From assembly GCA_025618425.1 (NCBI GenBank), contig CM046850.1, forward strand, positions 29,477,347-29,541,346: a stretch of 64,000 bases of DNA, in the 5' to 3' direction. Shown one piece after another: positions 1 through 10,345 of this stretch (its first letter is position 1; each line of letters opens with the position of its first letter). Under the pieces are notes generated by a model that was given only the letters and a program-made list of their open reading frames with translations, did no database searches and was not told where the DNA came from. The translations under genes and the position numbers were made by a program. Origin of the DNA: Heliocidaris tuberculata (Eukaryota; Echinodermata; Echinoidea; Camarodonta; Echinometridae).

Positions 1-643
1 TGGTTCAGCTGTTTCATAGGTGAGGCAGTTTCTTTTGTTAAGCAGGATTTGGCATACACAAATTGTTGCTTGGTCAGACAAAGGTTTGTCAATTATTCAA
101 AAAGTGACAAAGACCTACATAAAACTGCTCCATACAACATCACCTGTGCGAGAGTTGGGGTACCAAGATGGCTGCCATTTTGCATTGGTGGCTTTGATTG
201 TACAATGGCTATTTATTATGCAACACCATATCCATTGTGTACAGGTAAATGGACATGTACTACTATAACATCACAGTTTTTCAAAATGGCAGCCCCCGTG
301 GGATAATATCTAGCAAGGAATCTGCAAACTTTAGAGAGATTGTTCTCCTTACTGAACAATCAAATAGGAGTATTTTCAAGATATTTTGAACAGGCTGACA
401 ACTTTCCACATGATTATCAGCTAATTTTTATTGAGTTTCATTCTCCTTTAAGAGATAGGAGATTGGAAATTTGCGATTGATTGGAAGACTTGCAATTGAT
501 TCAGATCAATCAAAACTCTTTATAAGACAGGGCCCTAAAGAATTTATTTTTCCATAACTTTCCTGGTTTTGCCATGACCGGGGGGACCCTGCATATAGAA
601 ACATATATAGAAACATGTAAAATGTTGAGAAATGCTAACTTAC

Positions 644-769
644 TTTGAGTGACTGTCTCCTTGTTACATAGTTATCTGAGTTGAGAAGCACTTGATACTT
701 GCCAAACACTGTCGCATAGTTCTTCTCTAGAAACTCGGCAGCTAATAATTTGTGTCGTGTTAATAGTTC
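644..769 (-). CDS. CAB39: CAB39/MO25 coding exon (residues 187-228), last one in window
   Basis: Read on the minus strand, this exon follows an AG acceptor (770-771) and ends at a consensus GTAAGT donor starting at 643. It is exactly 42 codons, phase 0 to phase 0. It begins ELLTRHKLLAAEFLEKNY and ends NYVTRRQSLK, closely matching the human MO25 stretch that begins DLLTRHKLLSAEFLEQHY. MO25 is an all-helical armadillo-like scaffold that binds the pseudokinase STRAD and activates LKB1 and several STE20-type kinases in the cytoplasm. The remaining roughly 113 residues of the family (human protein 341 residues) are not visible in positions 1-643, so the gene runs off the left edge. Confidence 0.95.
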
Positions 770-900
770 CTGGAACAAAAAGAGTAAAAAAGATGAATGG
801 TCTGCATCTCCAATATGCCTCCACCTCTGTGACCTCTGTGACCTTTGACCTGAAGACCCTAAAATTTGTGGTGCTACATATTAGTACCACATATGATATT

Positions 901-1010
901 AAAGGGAAATCCAACCTTAATAACAAGTTGCTCTGAAAGAAAGAGGAAAAATTAGAGAAGCAGATTGGTGAAAGTTTGAAGGAAATCGGACAAGGATTAA
1001 GAAAGGTGAA
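901..1010. repeat. Partial MITE (AAAGGGAAATCCAACC end)
   Basis: The left arm only, nearly identical to 49726-49835 (AAAGGGAAATCCAACCTTAA, GAAAGAAAGAGGAAAAAT). The remainder is not recognisable. Confidence 0.65.
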
Positions 1011-1417
1011 TGGGAAATACATTACACCATCATTCAGGTTTGTAATTGTTGTTAATGTAATGTACATATTCAACTGAAAATTTTCAGTTGTGAAAAATAA
1101 GGCTCCACCCACTTGCTCAGTACCCATTTAAATTCAATGAAAATGAAGCATTCAAACAGCGTCAAAAAATGGCCGAGTACTGAATAATAAGGGTTCAATA
1201 ATGGAATGAGTAGCAGTCTTTTAATCATGTAACTTATTTCACGCAAATAATGCTGTTCTGAGATTATTAAATTTTCTGCTCCACTGATCTCTTGTAGATG
1301 GCATTTAAATACGAACAGTGTTTAACAAACCAGCTAAGCTTAACAAAAGCTCCAAGTCAAACACACCCAATACAAATCAAGTTTTCTCGTTTCACAATTG
1401 GAGAGTAACTTCATACT

Positions 1418-1836
1418 TAACCCTTGCAAGACAATTGACCGCATTTTGTGGTTTGGCTTAATAACTTTTGATTCAGAGCTCTATAAAAAAATACACCAGA
1501 TGCATGAGTAGAAAGAGCAAAAATTTCTGCACACCCTATGTCCATTTGTGTTGCATGACCATCTTGCGTTTGATGCCAGGAATTTTGAAAACAAGAATAA
1601 GCTTTAAAATCCCTAACTGGCAACACATTGAGAGGTTCAAGTCATTGTTTTTTATCAAATTTGTCAATTTTCAAAAAACTTTTCGACAAGATTCCCAACC
1701 ATGTATATTGTTTTCAAAGATATTACACCTTATTAGAACCATGTAGCAATAAAAGAAATATATTATTGTTGCCAATTTGAAGAACAAAATGTGATCAATT
1801 TAGCCCTTAAATAATCCCTGTCCTGAAAGGGTTAAA
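1418..1836 (+). mobile_element. piggyBac-like TTAA MITE, copy 1
   Basis: A ~415-bp non-coding repeat with ends TTAACCCTTGC and TGAAAGGGTTAA (imperfect inverted ends starting CCCTT, target TTAA). Its core (ATTTTGTGGTTTGGCT, CAACACATTGAGAGGTTC, TTGCCAATTTGAAGAAC) recurs in five more places in this window. TTAA duplication plus a CCCTT terminus is characteristic of piggyBac. Confidence 0.8.
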
Positions 1837-1929
1837 GTACAAGACACCTGACATATCTAGTATGATTTTACGACACATGCTTCGGAGACAATTGCTCCGT
1901 GTCATTAACCGAATTCTAAACTGGGACCC

Positions 1930-2010
1930 CGGACCAAACACTATACCTAACCCTAATCCTACCCCTAAACCTAGCCTAAAACCCAGTTGCAACCCTAACC
2001 CTCAGCGTTG
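1930..2010 (+). repeat. Degenerate CCCTAA telomere-like tract
   Basis: CTAACCCTAATCCTACCCCT and AACCCTAACCCTC words in about 75 bp; another short CTAACCCTAACC lies at 2406. Confidence 0.6.
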
Positions 2011-2482
2011 TCACTACGGTGGTCGGCGTTGGTCGGAACCTTCCACCACTCAAAATTTCCGACTGGCACTCAATGTAATATCACACCCGCCCACCCGGCA
2101 CTAATTTCCCCACTGACAAAGAAAAAATACTACGATTTTGACCTACGAACATGCAACTGTGGTTTAAGCCAGTAATCTGACAGCACTCACAGCAGGTATA
2201 TGTACAAAGTAAACCAAATACTAGTACAGTAGTTACAATGCTTAATGCTGCAGCTACAGTACAGTGTGTACTTGTAGATACATGATATTTTTACTGTTTA
2301 ACCATAACTTATAAGCCCTGAAAAGATTTTGTCCCCCTGAACCCCCGTGGCAAGGTGTCGGGCGATAAAATTTCCACCACTAAAAAGTCCCTGGTGACAA
2401 CCCTGCTAACCCTAACCATATATATTTGATGAAATAAAGACCAGAGAAAATTTTAGCTGGAGCATATTTTAGAGCACCATAC

Positions 2483-2651
2483 CTTGAAGGAGGAAAAGGC
2501 ATCTGATGCGAGATCAAACGTTGACATCTCGACGTATGTGAAAAATTTGTAGAAGCTATCGGATTCCAGGATGACCTTGGCTAGAGCCTCATAACGTATG
2601 CATTCTCGTAGTATCAGGCCACAGTTCAATGCGATTTCGGGGTTATCATAC
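2483..2651 (-). CDS. CAB39: CAB39/MO25 coding exon (through residue 186)
   Basis: The minus-strand exon starts after an AG at 2652-2653 and ends at a GTATGG donor at 2482. The first base completes the split Gly codon left by the upstream exon. The product reads [17 protein letters not shown], then [18 protein letters not shown], the most conserved block of the MO25 family. The acceptor is odd: only about 11 bases separate the exon edge from a GAT/ATC microsatellite, so there is little normal pyrimidine tract. Confidence 0.97.
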
Positions 2652-2662
2652 CTGTGCAAGAT

Positions 2663-2750
2663 ATCCATCATCATCATCATCAGTATCATTATCATTATTA
2701 TCATCATCACCATCGTCATCAACATCATCTTTATTATCATTATTACCAAG
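2663..2750 (+). repeat. ATC/ATT microsatellite beside a CAB39 exon
   Basis: ATC and ATT units with few interruptions, beginning 12 bases from the acceptor edge of the exon 2483-2651. Confidence 0.9.
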
Positions 2751-2924
2751 ATCACTATTACAGGTTAGTCGACTATCCTACTCACAAGTCTGTTTTATGT
2801 CTCCTGTGAATGTATCTGAAATTGCTATATCTCTTTACAGAAGTAACATTAGAAGCTCATATTTAGAATACAGCTTTGAGGGAAGGAATCCCTAACATCC
2901 AAAACAACAGAGTTGATTGGTATC

Positions 2925-3690
2925 CTATACCCTTTCAAGACAACTGTCCACATTTTTGTGGTTTGGCTCAATAGCTTTTGATTCACAGCCCTCACATATA
3001 TAAATGATGCATGAATGAAAAGGGCAAATTTATGCACACAATGGCCAGAATTCACAAAGGTGGTTTCAATTCAGACCATGGTTTATGCAGATTTCGTGGT
3101 ATAAATACGCTTGATTTAGCACATACACTTAAAAAGATCCAATAATGGTTGGCTAAAGTGCTAAAGTGCTAAATTCACGCTTGTTGCCATGGTTCAGACC
3201 ATGGTTTATTTAAATTAATTTATATAAACCATGGTCTGAACCATGGACTAGCGTGACCGGCGTGCATTCATTATTGGATCTTTTTAAGTGTATGCGCTAA
3301 ATCAAGCGTATTTATACCACGAAATCTGCATAAACCATGGTCTGAATTCAAACCACCTTTGTGAATTCTGGCCTACATGTTCACTTTTGTTGAGTCACCA
3401 CATTGCATTTGGTGCCAGGAATTTTTAAAAGAAAAAAATAAGCTTTAAAATCTTTAAATTGGCAACATGTTGAGAGGTTCAAACTCACTGTTTTCTGACA
3501 CAAATTGGCAATTTTCAAACTTTTCCACAGTTAATTAGCCTTGTATATTACTATCAGAGACATGACATTTTATTTGAACAATACAGCAATACATGTAAAA
3601 GAAAAATATAGTTGTTGCCAATTTGAAGAACAAAATGTGATCAATTAAAGTCCTTAATAAATTCCTGCTCTGCTTTTGAGTCATAACTTA
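2925..3690 (+). mobile_element. piggyBac-like MITE, copy 2, interrupted and decayed
   Basis: The left part (2925-3047) and right part (3379-3680) match copies 1 and 3-5. A 331-bp hairpin element interrupts it. The left target reads TATA rather than TTAA, and the right terminus is degraded where it meets the CAB39 exon donor at 3691. Confidence 0.7.
3045..3378. mobile_element. Foldback MITE nested in piggyBac-like MITE copy 2
   Basis: The ends GGCCAGAATTCACAAAGGTG and the reverse complement at 3353-3375 are near-perfect, and the match continues inward through CCATGGTTTATGCAGATTTC for over 100 bp each side. The centre is ATTTAAATTAATTTATAT. Extra internal copies of CAGACCATGGTTTA give a nested inverted structure. 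Confidence 0.85.
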
Positions 3691-3691
3691 C

Positions 3692-3810
3692 CCATTTACT
3701 AGTGTTATAAGGATTTCAGGATGGTTCATGATGTATTCTACCGATGGATTCCGAGCACCAAACTGACGACGGAGGATATTGTTGAAGATCTGGACGAAAT
3801 CTTTCTTGGC
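3692..3810 (-). CDS. CAB39: CAB39/MO25 coding exon (residues from 91)
   Basis: The minus-strand exon lies between an AG at 3811-3812 and a GTAAGT donor at 3691. It is 119 bp, leaving a split Gly codon (GG plus G from the next exon). The product [20 protein letters not shown] followed by NPSVEYI matches human [20 protein letters not shown] followed by TPTVEYI. The stretch just after it ([12 protein letters not shown]) differs more from the vertebrate sequence, as expected for a distant animal. Too short to appear as an ATG-started ORF; found by reading the strand directly. Confidence 0.95.
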
Positions 3811-4096
3811 CTACAATCAGAGCAAACAAATTCAAGATATCTGCTATTCCTAACTAACATCTACATAAATAGGTACCACTAGAAAATGAAATCTAGCAAT
3901 GTACAAATCTATATGATTTCATGCAGATGTGGAAGGAAACCTAAAGGATGCAAGCACTTCATTGAGATTGGAAGTACAGATTGAATATTTAGTAAAATGA
4001 ATAGTATACTCAGTTGATATGATATATTTATTCCTTCATCAATAACCAAGATATTGGAAATTTGTTAAATTTTCAGTATGGTAGTGGACCCTACAT

Positions 4097-4562
4097 GTAA
4101 TTCCGAACACTTTTCAGAAAATCAGCGATAGCAAATAAAATATCAAACGAATATCTGTCAAACTTACATAATGAATGCTTAAAGTTCTACAGAAAAAGAA
4201 GTTGGTGTAAATTGAAAAAGACAACGTAGATTTAATACGATATTCCCTTCCGAGAGAACCCCTTCCCAACGACGCGGCGATTTGGTCTCTTGAAAAAGGT
4301 ATTGTATTACCGAACGTGTGAAACCTATGGGAAAAAGAAACAACCTACCCCGATTTCGGGCCAACGGGATGAAGACTGGGGGTGACGAGAGAGCAGGTTA
4401 TAAGATATGACTTATGCTTTTTACCTCATTTTATGATCTTTTGCCCTGTTCTGTGTGTCAAATAGTGGGGAGAACATACGCATAGTCCCATGCGTATGAA
4501 AGCCATTTCAGGCGCTTAACTGTACGCGCATTCGGTAATACAATGCTGTTCGGAAATACAAT
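4097..4562. mobile_element. MITE family with TTCCGAACA ends, copy 1
   Basis: The ends ATTCCGAACAC and GTTCGGAAATACAAT are inverted. The 465-bp body (e.g. AATACGATATTCCCTTCCGA) recurs at 13600. Non-coding. Confidence 0.75.
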
Positions 4563-4600
4563 GCATGACTATACAAAGCAAATGGGAAAGGAGCTCAAAA

Positions 4601-4781
4601 GTTACATCACAGAGTTTTCAATTTGTGTTTGATTGATTACAACTTCAAAACTTCCTAACTTTCCTATTTCTTTTAATCAAATTTTCATCAAACTTTTACT
4701 GATCTATTTGTCTTATTTTTCTACTATATTATTAAAACTAAGTTAATATCAGGACAGACTTCACCTTTCAGAGAAAATCAT
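4601..4781. repeat. Partial MITE (right half of the 15863 family)
   Basis: Shares TTTGTGTTTGATTGATTACA and the long series of shared CTTT-rich words with 16230-16395, ending CAGACTTCACCTTTCAG. Left half absent. Confidence 0.65.
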
Positions 4782-5061
4782 GACTGATATAATCCAGGAC
4801 TCCACACTAACCTTTTTCATAGAGGGCTTGGTTTGACAATTTTAGAGAGTATATACGCACAGGCCCCCCTGTTTAAACTATAAAAAATCAATTAAAAAAA
4901 ACCCAGGAGTCTATGTAGTAAAAATTATAGGACCGATGTGCACTAAATAACCTGTTATTGTCGAGCCATGCCTCAGTAAAGAGGAATAAATAATCCAATA
5001 CCGTTGAATGTAATCAAGTAAATGCCAGCTCACAAGAGGCATCATTTTGATTACGTCATGT

Positions 5062-5354
5062 AGGGGTCTTGTGGTCTAGTGGATGTCCCCAGACTGTGAA
5101 CCACAAGGTAGGGTTCGAATCCCTGGCCCAGCACCTAGTGTCTTTTGGCAAGACATTAATCTGTATCTGCCACACTCGACCCAGGTGAGGTAAATGGATA
5201 CCTGGCAGGAATTAATTCCTTAAAATGCTAGAGCGCTGTAAGAGCAGCCATGCTAGAGCCAGGGTAATAATTGTGGAGCGCCAGGAGTGTCAAGTCAGAC
5301 AGACATGTGCACTATACAAGAACCCACTATTATTATTATTATTATTCTTATTAC
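5062..5354 (+). mobile_element. tRNA-derived SINE with ATT tail
   Basis: The head has a pol III A box (GTGGTCTAGTGG, 5071-5082) and a perfect B box (GGTTCGAATCC, 5112-5122), spaced as in a tRNA. An unrelated ~200-bp body and an ATT microsatellite tail (5331-5354) follow. The acceptor stem is poor and no tRNA cloverleaf closes, so it is a SINE rather than a tRNA gene. Confidence 0.75.
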
Positions 5355-5565
5355 CTGCACTAATCAAGCCTGTGAAGGTAATTAACCCATATGTCCGTTA
5401 TTAGAAGTATTGTTACACTGTTCATTTTGCAATCATTTTTTAAACTACACAACTCTTTTATGACGTGCAAAAGACTGTACCAGTCACTGACGCGGTTGTA
5501 ACGTCAGCAAATAATATTTCATCTGAGCCGGGCTTAAGAAAATGAAAAAAAAAAACCCCACGAAC

Positions 5566-5724
5566 CTCAAATTCTAGTTTGGGCATGATGTTGATGAGTT
5601 GGATCAAGAGGTCATAGAGGCCCATGGCGAACTGACTCACGACCTCTGCCTGGGGTTCTTGACCTTCAGTCCCATACAGACCAACTTTGATCTGTGATAG
5701 GTTCCTCCCAATCTCCTCAGTCGC
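5566..5724 (-). CDS. CAB39: CAB39/MO25 coding exon (residues 38-90)
   Basis: The minus-strand exon follows a CAG acceptor (5725-5727) and ends at a GTTCGT donor (5565), a weaker donor than those of the sister exons. It is exactly 53 codons. The product starts ATEEIGRNLSQIKVGLYGTE and continues with EPQAEVVSQFAMGLYDLL, collinear with human [20 protein letters not shown]. An A-run and C-run (5541-5560) lie immediately inside the downstream intron. Confidence 0.95.
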
Positions 5725-6250
5725 CTGTCAAGAAATGAAATAATAAGATAAATATCATACAGCTCATTCCTCGATCCTAATCAAATGTCTGGTCGATTAC
5801 AGTCAAGTGTGATTAATTTGTTGAGACTACCTTTATTACAGAGTTTTTCATTAAAAAGCATGCAATAGTTTGCAGTACTATGCAGCGATGTGTAATTATG
5901 TCATGTGCAGCAGTGCCTGAAGAGGTATGTGCGCCTATACTCTTGTGTGGGGGCAGTATGCAAAGCTGGGGTAAACGTAGGTGTATCACCTGGTTTACTA
6001 GTGCACTTGTGATTTATGAGCTGGCTGGACTTGATCCTTAAACTGCCAGAGAACTGTGCAGTGACACCTGGTGCAATTTTTTTTCTCTCTCTTTTTATGG
6101 TAGGGCTAGGTGATTAGATCTACATGTAGTTGTCTTCTATGCCATGCAGTACCATTTTTTTCTGATATGACATTTCCTTTGAATTAATCATACAAAATAG
6201 AATACCGGTGTCTTGTGTTTTATATAGAGGTGCTTTGTTACTTTGGTTTT

Positions 6251-6664
6251 TAACCCTTTCAAGACAATTGACCACATTTTGTGGTTTGGCTCAATAACTT
6301 TTGATTCAGAGCTCTAAAAAATAACCAGATGCAGGAGTAGTAAAAGCAAAAATTTCTACACACATTGTGTCCATTTTTGTTGCATGACCATATTGCGTTT
6401 GATGCCAGGAATTTCAAAAAGGAGAATAAGCTTCATAATCCTTAAATTGGCAACACATTGAGAGGTTCACAATCACTATTTTTTATCAAAATTGGCATTT
6501 TTTTCAACTTTTTGACTAAGTTTCTAATGATGTATATTGTTTTCAAAGACATTGCACTTTGTTAGAACCATGTAGCACTAAAAGAAAAATATTATTGTTG
6601 CCAATTTGAAGAACGAAATGTGATCAATTTAGCCTTCAAATAATTCCTGTCATGAAAGGGTTAA
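6251..6664 (+). mobile_element. piggyBac-like TTAA MITE, copy 3
   Basis: Starts TTAACCCTTTCAAGACAATT and ends TCATGAAAGGGTTAA. It is the closest relative of the copy at 20095 (shared CTCTAAAAAATA, CTTCAAAATCC-type variants). Confidence 0.85.
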
Positions 6665-6868
6665 ATAGTGTAAAGACATATAACATTATCTGAGCAGCAG
6701 CAAACCAGTTTGATTGGCCTATACAGGACTCTCCATGTGGGGAATGCTGGCTTGCCCAGCTGTCCTGAAGTGGCTATTGTTTGCAACTGCATACAAACAC
6801 ACACAAAAAAAAATATGTGCGCATGTACGCATGAAGGGACAAATGTGGTATAACTGTGTGTGTACTGA

Positions 6869-7286
6869 ATTAACCCTTTCGAGACAACTGACCACATTTT
6901 GTGGTTTGGCTCAATAACTTTTGATTCAGAGCCCTGAAAAATATACCAGATACATGAGTAGAAAGAGCAAAAATTTCTGCACACATTATGTCCATTTTTG
7001 TTACATAACCATATTGCGTTTGATCCCAGGAATTTTAAAAAGGAGAATAAGCCTTAAAATCCTTAAATTGGCAACACATTGAGAGGTTCAAAATCATTGT
7101 GTTTTATCGAAATTGGCAACTTTTTCAACTTTTCGACAATTCTTTTAACCATGTATATTGTTTTCAAAGACATTACCCCTTATTACAATCTTGTAGCACT
7201 AAAAGAAAAATATTATTGTTGCCAATTTGAAGAACAAAATGTGATCAATTTAGCCCTTAAATAATTCATGTCCTGAAAGGGTTAAG
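6869..7286 (+). mobile_element. piggyBac-like TTAA MITE, copy 4
   Basis: Starts TTAACCCTTTCGAGACAACT and ends TCCTGAAAGGGTTAA. It lies only 205 bp from copy 3 in the same orientation; the two are not identical, so they look like separate insertions. Confidence 0.85.
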
Positions 7287-7990
7287 CCTACTAAATTTGG
7301 AATTTGTTTGCCAATGATAGTGACATGGACCAATCTTAAACTACTCTCCTTTTTTATCAAATAACAAGGATCTACGAATTTTGTTATATAAAACAAATGA
7401 TGAATGTCTTCATTCATTCATTACATGATCTATCCTCTCTTGTTGAGGCTGTGTGCACCTATCACACAATGAACTCATTTGCAGTCCTGAATCATTTGCA
7501 TTTATAATAGTAGCTACATTCATATTGTGTAAATAGTCATCCCATGGGATGCTCAAGGTGCCTACATGTACAAAGTACTTCAAAAAAAAAAATCTTGTTT
7601 CTATTAATGTATATGCCCGGGGGGGGGGGGGCACTCAATATATTGGATAGACGGGTATGTGCCGCTTTGACAACCCCCTTTTTTCAACGGCCGATGGCAT
7701 TCTGAAGATACCCGAATTTCCATAAACAGCAGTTTTCACCCTTCTCACGCGTTCTCAAGATACCCAGCCGGTACTCGTCCCTCTCCTTTTCCCCCGGCCA
7801 CACTTCACAGCATCTACTCTATAGAATCCCCACACTAAGTGCCGGAGTTCCTTAGACCATGGTTTTTGTGTATAGATCCGCCGTTCCAAAGACCCTATGT
7901 TTTTCGCTTCTAGTCAGTTTCCTAGACCCCCGTTTCGAGGGCAGCTGCGGCACACCCCGGTCTGAAAAAAATTTGAGTGTGGGGGAGGAA

Positions 7991-8612
7991 CCCGGGAGGG
8001 CCACTCAACTATATTGCTGTACACAAGCGCGACCACAGGTTTTCCAAACCACCCCTAAACAAGTTTTATCCATTGGTTAAATTTACACCCTATTCAAGGA
8101 TTTTCCCGTGCTTTCTTGAAAATTTTACCCCTAAACAAGTATAACCCGTAAAACATACCCCTAAACAAGGTCTGCCTCAATTAAACCTCTAAAAAGTCAA
8201 TGTTTAACCACCTAAAACATTTAACCCTAAACAAGGTCTACCTCAATTTAAATTAAACCTCTCCAACGAGATTAAGATCGTCTGGCGAATAAACATGTAT
8301 AAGGGACATGGGCCTGTAGTAGGTGGTGGTTGTCAAGGGGGGGGGGGGATGAGCGATTAAAATTTTCAAAAGAGACTCGTGCAATTCTAGATCGCACAAA
8401 ATCCCCCTGCGAAACACAGACAACTAAGGGGGAAAAGATACCCTAAACATGTATTGAAAACTTCACAAACATACCCTTTTTAATTTTTGGCGTTTTTGAC
8501 ATCCTAAACGCGTCACGCGCATCACACGCCTTAGTTGGCAAAAACTACCCTTTTCACACGTTTTTTGGGTCGCGCTTGTGTACAGCAATATAGTTGAGTG
8601 GCCCCCCCGGGG
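7991..8612. mobile_element. ~620-bp TIR element in CAB39 intron
   Basis: The left end CGGGAGGGCCACTCAACTAT and its inverse (8568-8610) share over 40 bp including TATTGCTGTACACAAGCGCG. Internally CCTAAACAAG is repeated several times. No ORF. Confidence 0.8.
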
Positions 8613-8617
8613 AGAGG

Positions 8618-8724
8618 AAGGAGGAAGAGAGGAGATGGCTGGAGAGTTGTGTGAGAGAGAAAGAGAGAGAGAGAGGGGGGAAGGGGAGGAGGAGGGGAGG
8701 AGGGGAGGAGGGGAGGAGGGGGAG
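8618..8724 (+). repeat. Purine tract (GA and GGGGAGGA repeats)
   Basis: GAGAGA then GGGGAGGA units, adjoining the CAB39 exon 8732-8854. On the CAB39 sense strand it is a CT-rich intron start. Confidence 0.85.
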
Positions 8725-8731
8725 TACATAC

Positions 8732-8854
8732 CTTTTCACATTTCTTCTCTGATGTCTTGTGATCCCGTATGAGGGCTAAGTTATTCGTAAGAGTCTGCAG
8801 CAGTTCTTGAGGACTCTTGGCTGACCTTCCAAACAGTGGCATGATTGCTCCTGT
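8732..8854 (-). CDS. CAB39: CAB39/MO25 start-codon exon (residues 1-37)
   Basis: The ATG is at 8842-8840, preceded by 12 bp of 5' UTR after a CCACAG acceptor (an alternative CAG lies 4 bp further in). Coding sequence is 37 codons ending at a GTATGT donor at 8731. The product starts MPLFGRSAKSPQELLQTL, matching human MPFPFGKSHKSPADIVKNL, so this is the true N-terminus. The intron that follows opens with a long CT-rich tract (8633-8722 on the plus strand it is GA/GGA-rich). Upstream lies a very long intron reaching at least to the first-exon candidate near 22652. Confidence 0.95.
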
Positions 8855-8920
8855 CTGTGGGGGAAAACCCACAAAGAGATACTACAATGAACTTGCCAAA
8901 CAAACAGAAAATTTTTCAAA

Positions 8921-9320
8921 TATTCAAGTTGAGTTCAGGTCATTTGGTTATATTATGAAAGAAACTTTTTTTATTTGAAGCAATTGGAAAAAGTTGTTGA
9001 TGTAAAAAATAGAAATTGGTGTACATGAAGGTATATCAGGTTTGGGAATCATCAGAACGATAACAACTGGACTGAAACTTGCTGAATACCACATGCACTG
9101 CACACAAAAATGGGTACATGGGACTACACACACACAAGTGGCATGAAAGTTTGTTCCAAACATTTAAGCTTTTTCTTGTCGTATTTCAAATACGTAGACG
9201 TCTGAAGAGCGGTCCTTTTCAGGGGAAATTTCTACTAAGATATTCTTCCAAACTGACATATTAAAAGAAAGAGAAAGCTCATAAATCATTTTTAGCCCTT
9301 ACCAGAACTCAATCTTCTCT
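8921..9320 (+). mobile_element. Dispersed MITE (AAGTTGAGTTCTGG ends), copy 1
   Basis: Ends AAGTTGAGTTCAGG and CCAGAACTCAATCTTC are inverted; the body (GGAATCATCAGAACGATAAC, TCCTTTTCAGGGGA) matches copies at 19606 and 57130. Confidence 0.7.
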
Positions 9321-9974
9321 TGGAATCAATGCCGGTGTGATGGAGTCAGGCTGGCTAGGAAGATGCAAGAAAACCAGCTATGGACCCTGGAAGTAGGGCA
9401 GTTAATAGACCAGGCTGGATATCTGCAAGAAATCACAAAGGTCAAAAATAATTTGGTTAGGTTGGTTTTGATCCCCTGATTGTGTAGACATAATAGAGTC
9501 AGCCGTATTGATTTCATCATGTAATTTACATGAAGGAGAGGTGATCCGAATGTCGCTCTTCTGACATTTCCTTCAGGCTTTTTTTCATTGAAGATATATA
9601 GGTTTAGGTTTATGGAAGGGGCAGGGGGGTCCACGGAGGGTTTTATCATGAAGCAGCAACAGGTTTGGATTTTGAAATAACAGGTTTGAAAATCAGCACC
9701 AGGTTTAAAGTTCTATCAGTTCTGTTAATAATCATTGTGAAATATTAGTCATAAAATTTGTTTGAAAATGGTTCTACATACATGTAGATATGGCTCAGAT
9801 TGCATCAGAGAGCATCTACATGTAAGAACCCTAGAGCTTCCAGGGCACACTTGAGGGCCCTGAACCCCACCATAAGGAACCTTTTGCTTTGCACACATCA
9901 GTTCATACTCCTTCCAAGTTCCAATTTTACATATTTGAATTCTGGGTTGTGGACCAGCCTGCAGGGGCACTCAT

Positions 9975-10345
9975 ATTTCAAAAGGTTCGTAATTCCAAAG
10001 GTTCATATCATTTGGCTAAAAACAGAATTCCCATACCAGGAGTTATAATCAAAAAAATGAAAAATGGTTCGTTCATAATTCCGAAGGTTCATTATTCCGA
10101 AGGTGTGTTTATCGAAAGGTTCATAAGGACATAGGGTTCATAGTTCCGAAAATGAAATAGGGTTTGTATTTCCGAAAAATTTTATGATAAAGGGTCCATT
10201 CCAAAACATTCCAAAAATGAAATAGGGTTCATTATTCTGAAGGTCCGTAATTAAAAAAAAAAGATGTAGGGTTCTTTTACATTTTTGGAACTATGAAACC
10301 TACTGGTATTTTTTTGTTGGAATTATGAACATTCGGAAAACCAAG
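9975..10345. repeat. Degenerate TTCATAATTCCGAAGG repeat, copy 1
   Basis: A run of imperfect ~20-bp words (GGTTCATTATTCCGAAGGT, GAAAATGAAATAGGGTTCAT), becoming inverted towards the right (TTTTTGGAACTATGAAACC). The same array type occurs at 56590. Confidence 0.7.

Noticed and set aside
1..643. Remaining C-terminal CAB39 exons
   Set aside because: Reading the minus strand gave no stretch resembling the missing C-terminal third, so those exons must lie beyond the left edge.
1930..2010. Interstitial telomere or chromosome end
   Set aside because: The CCCTAA words are too degenerate and short, and the tract lies inside a gene intron.
2453..2482. Continuation of the CAB39 exon frame past 2483 (VWCSKICSS)
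   Set aside because: It is intron sequence after a good GTATGG donor and departs from the family at exactly that point.
5062..5135. Possible functional tRNA gene with A and B boxes
   Set aside because: The acceptor stem does not pair well and a SINE body with an ATT tail follows.
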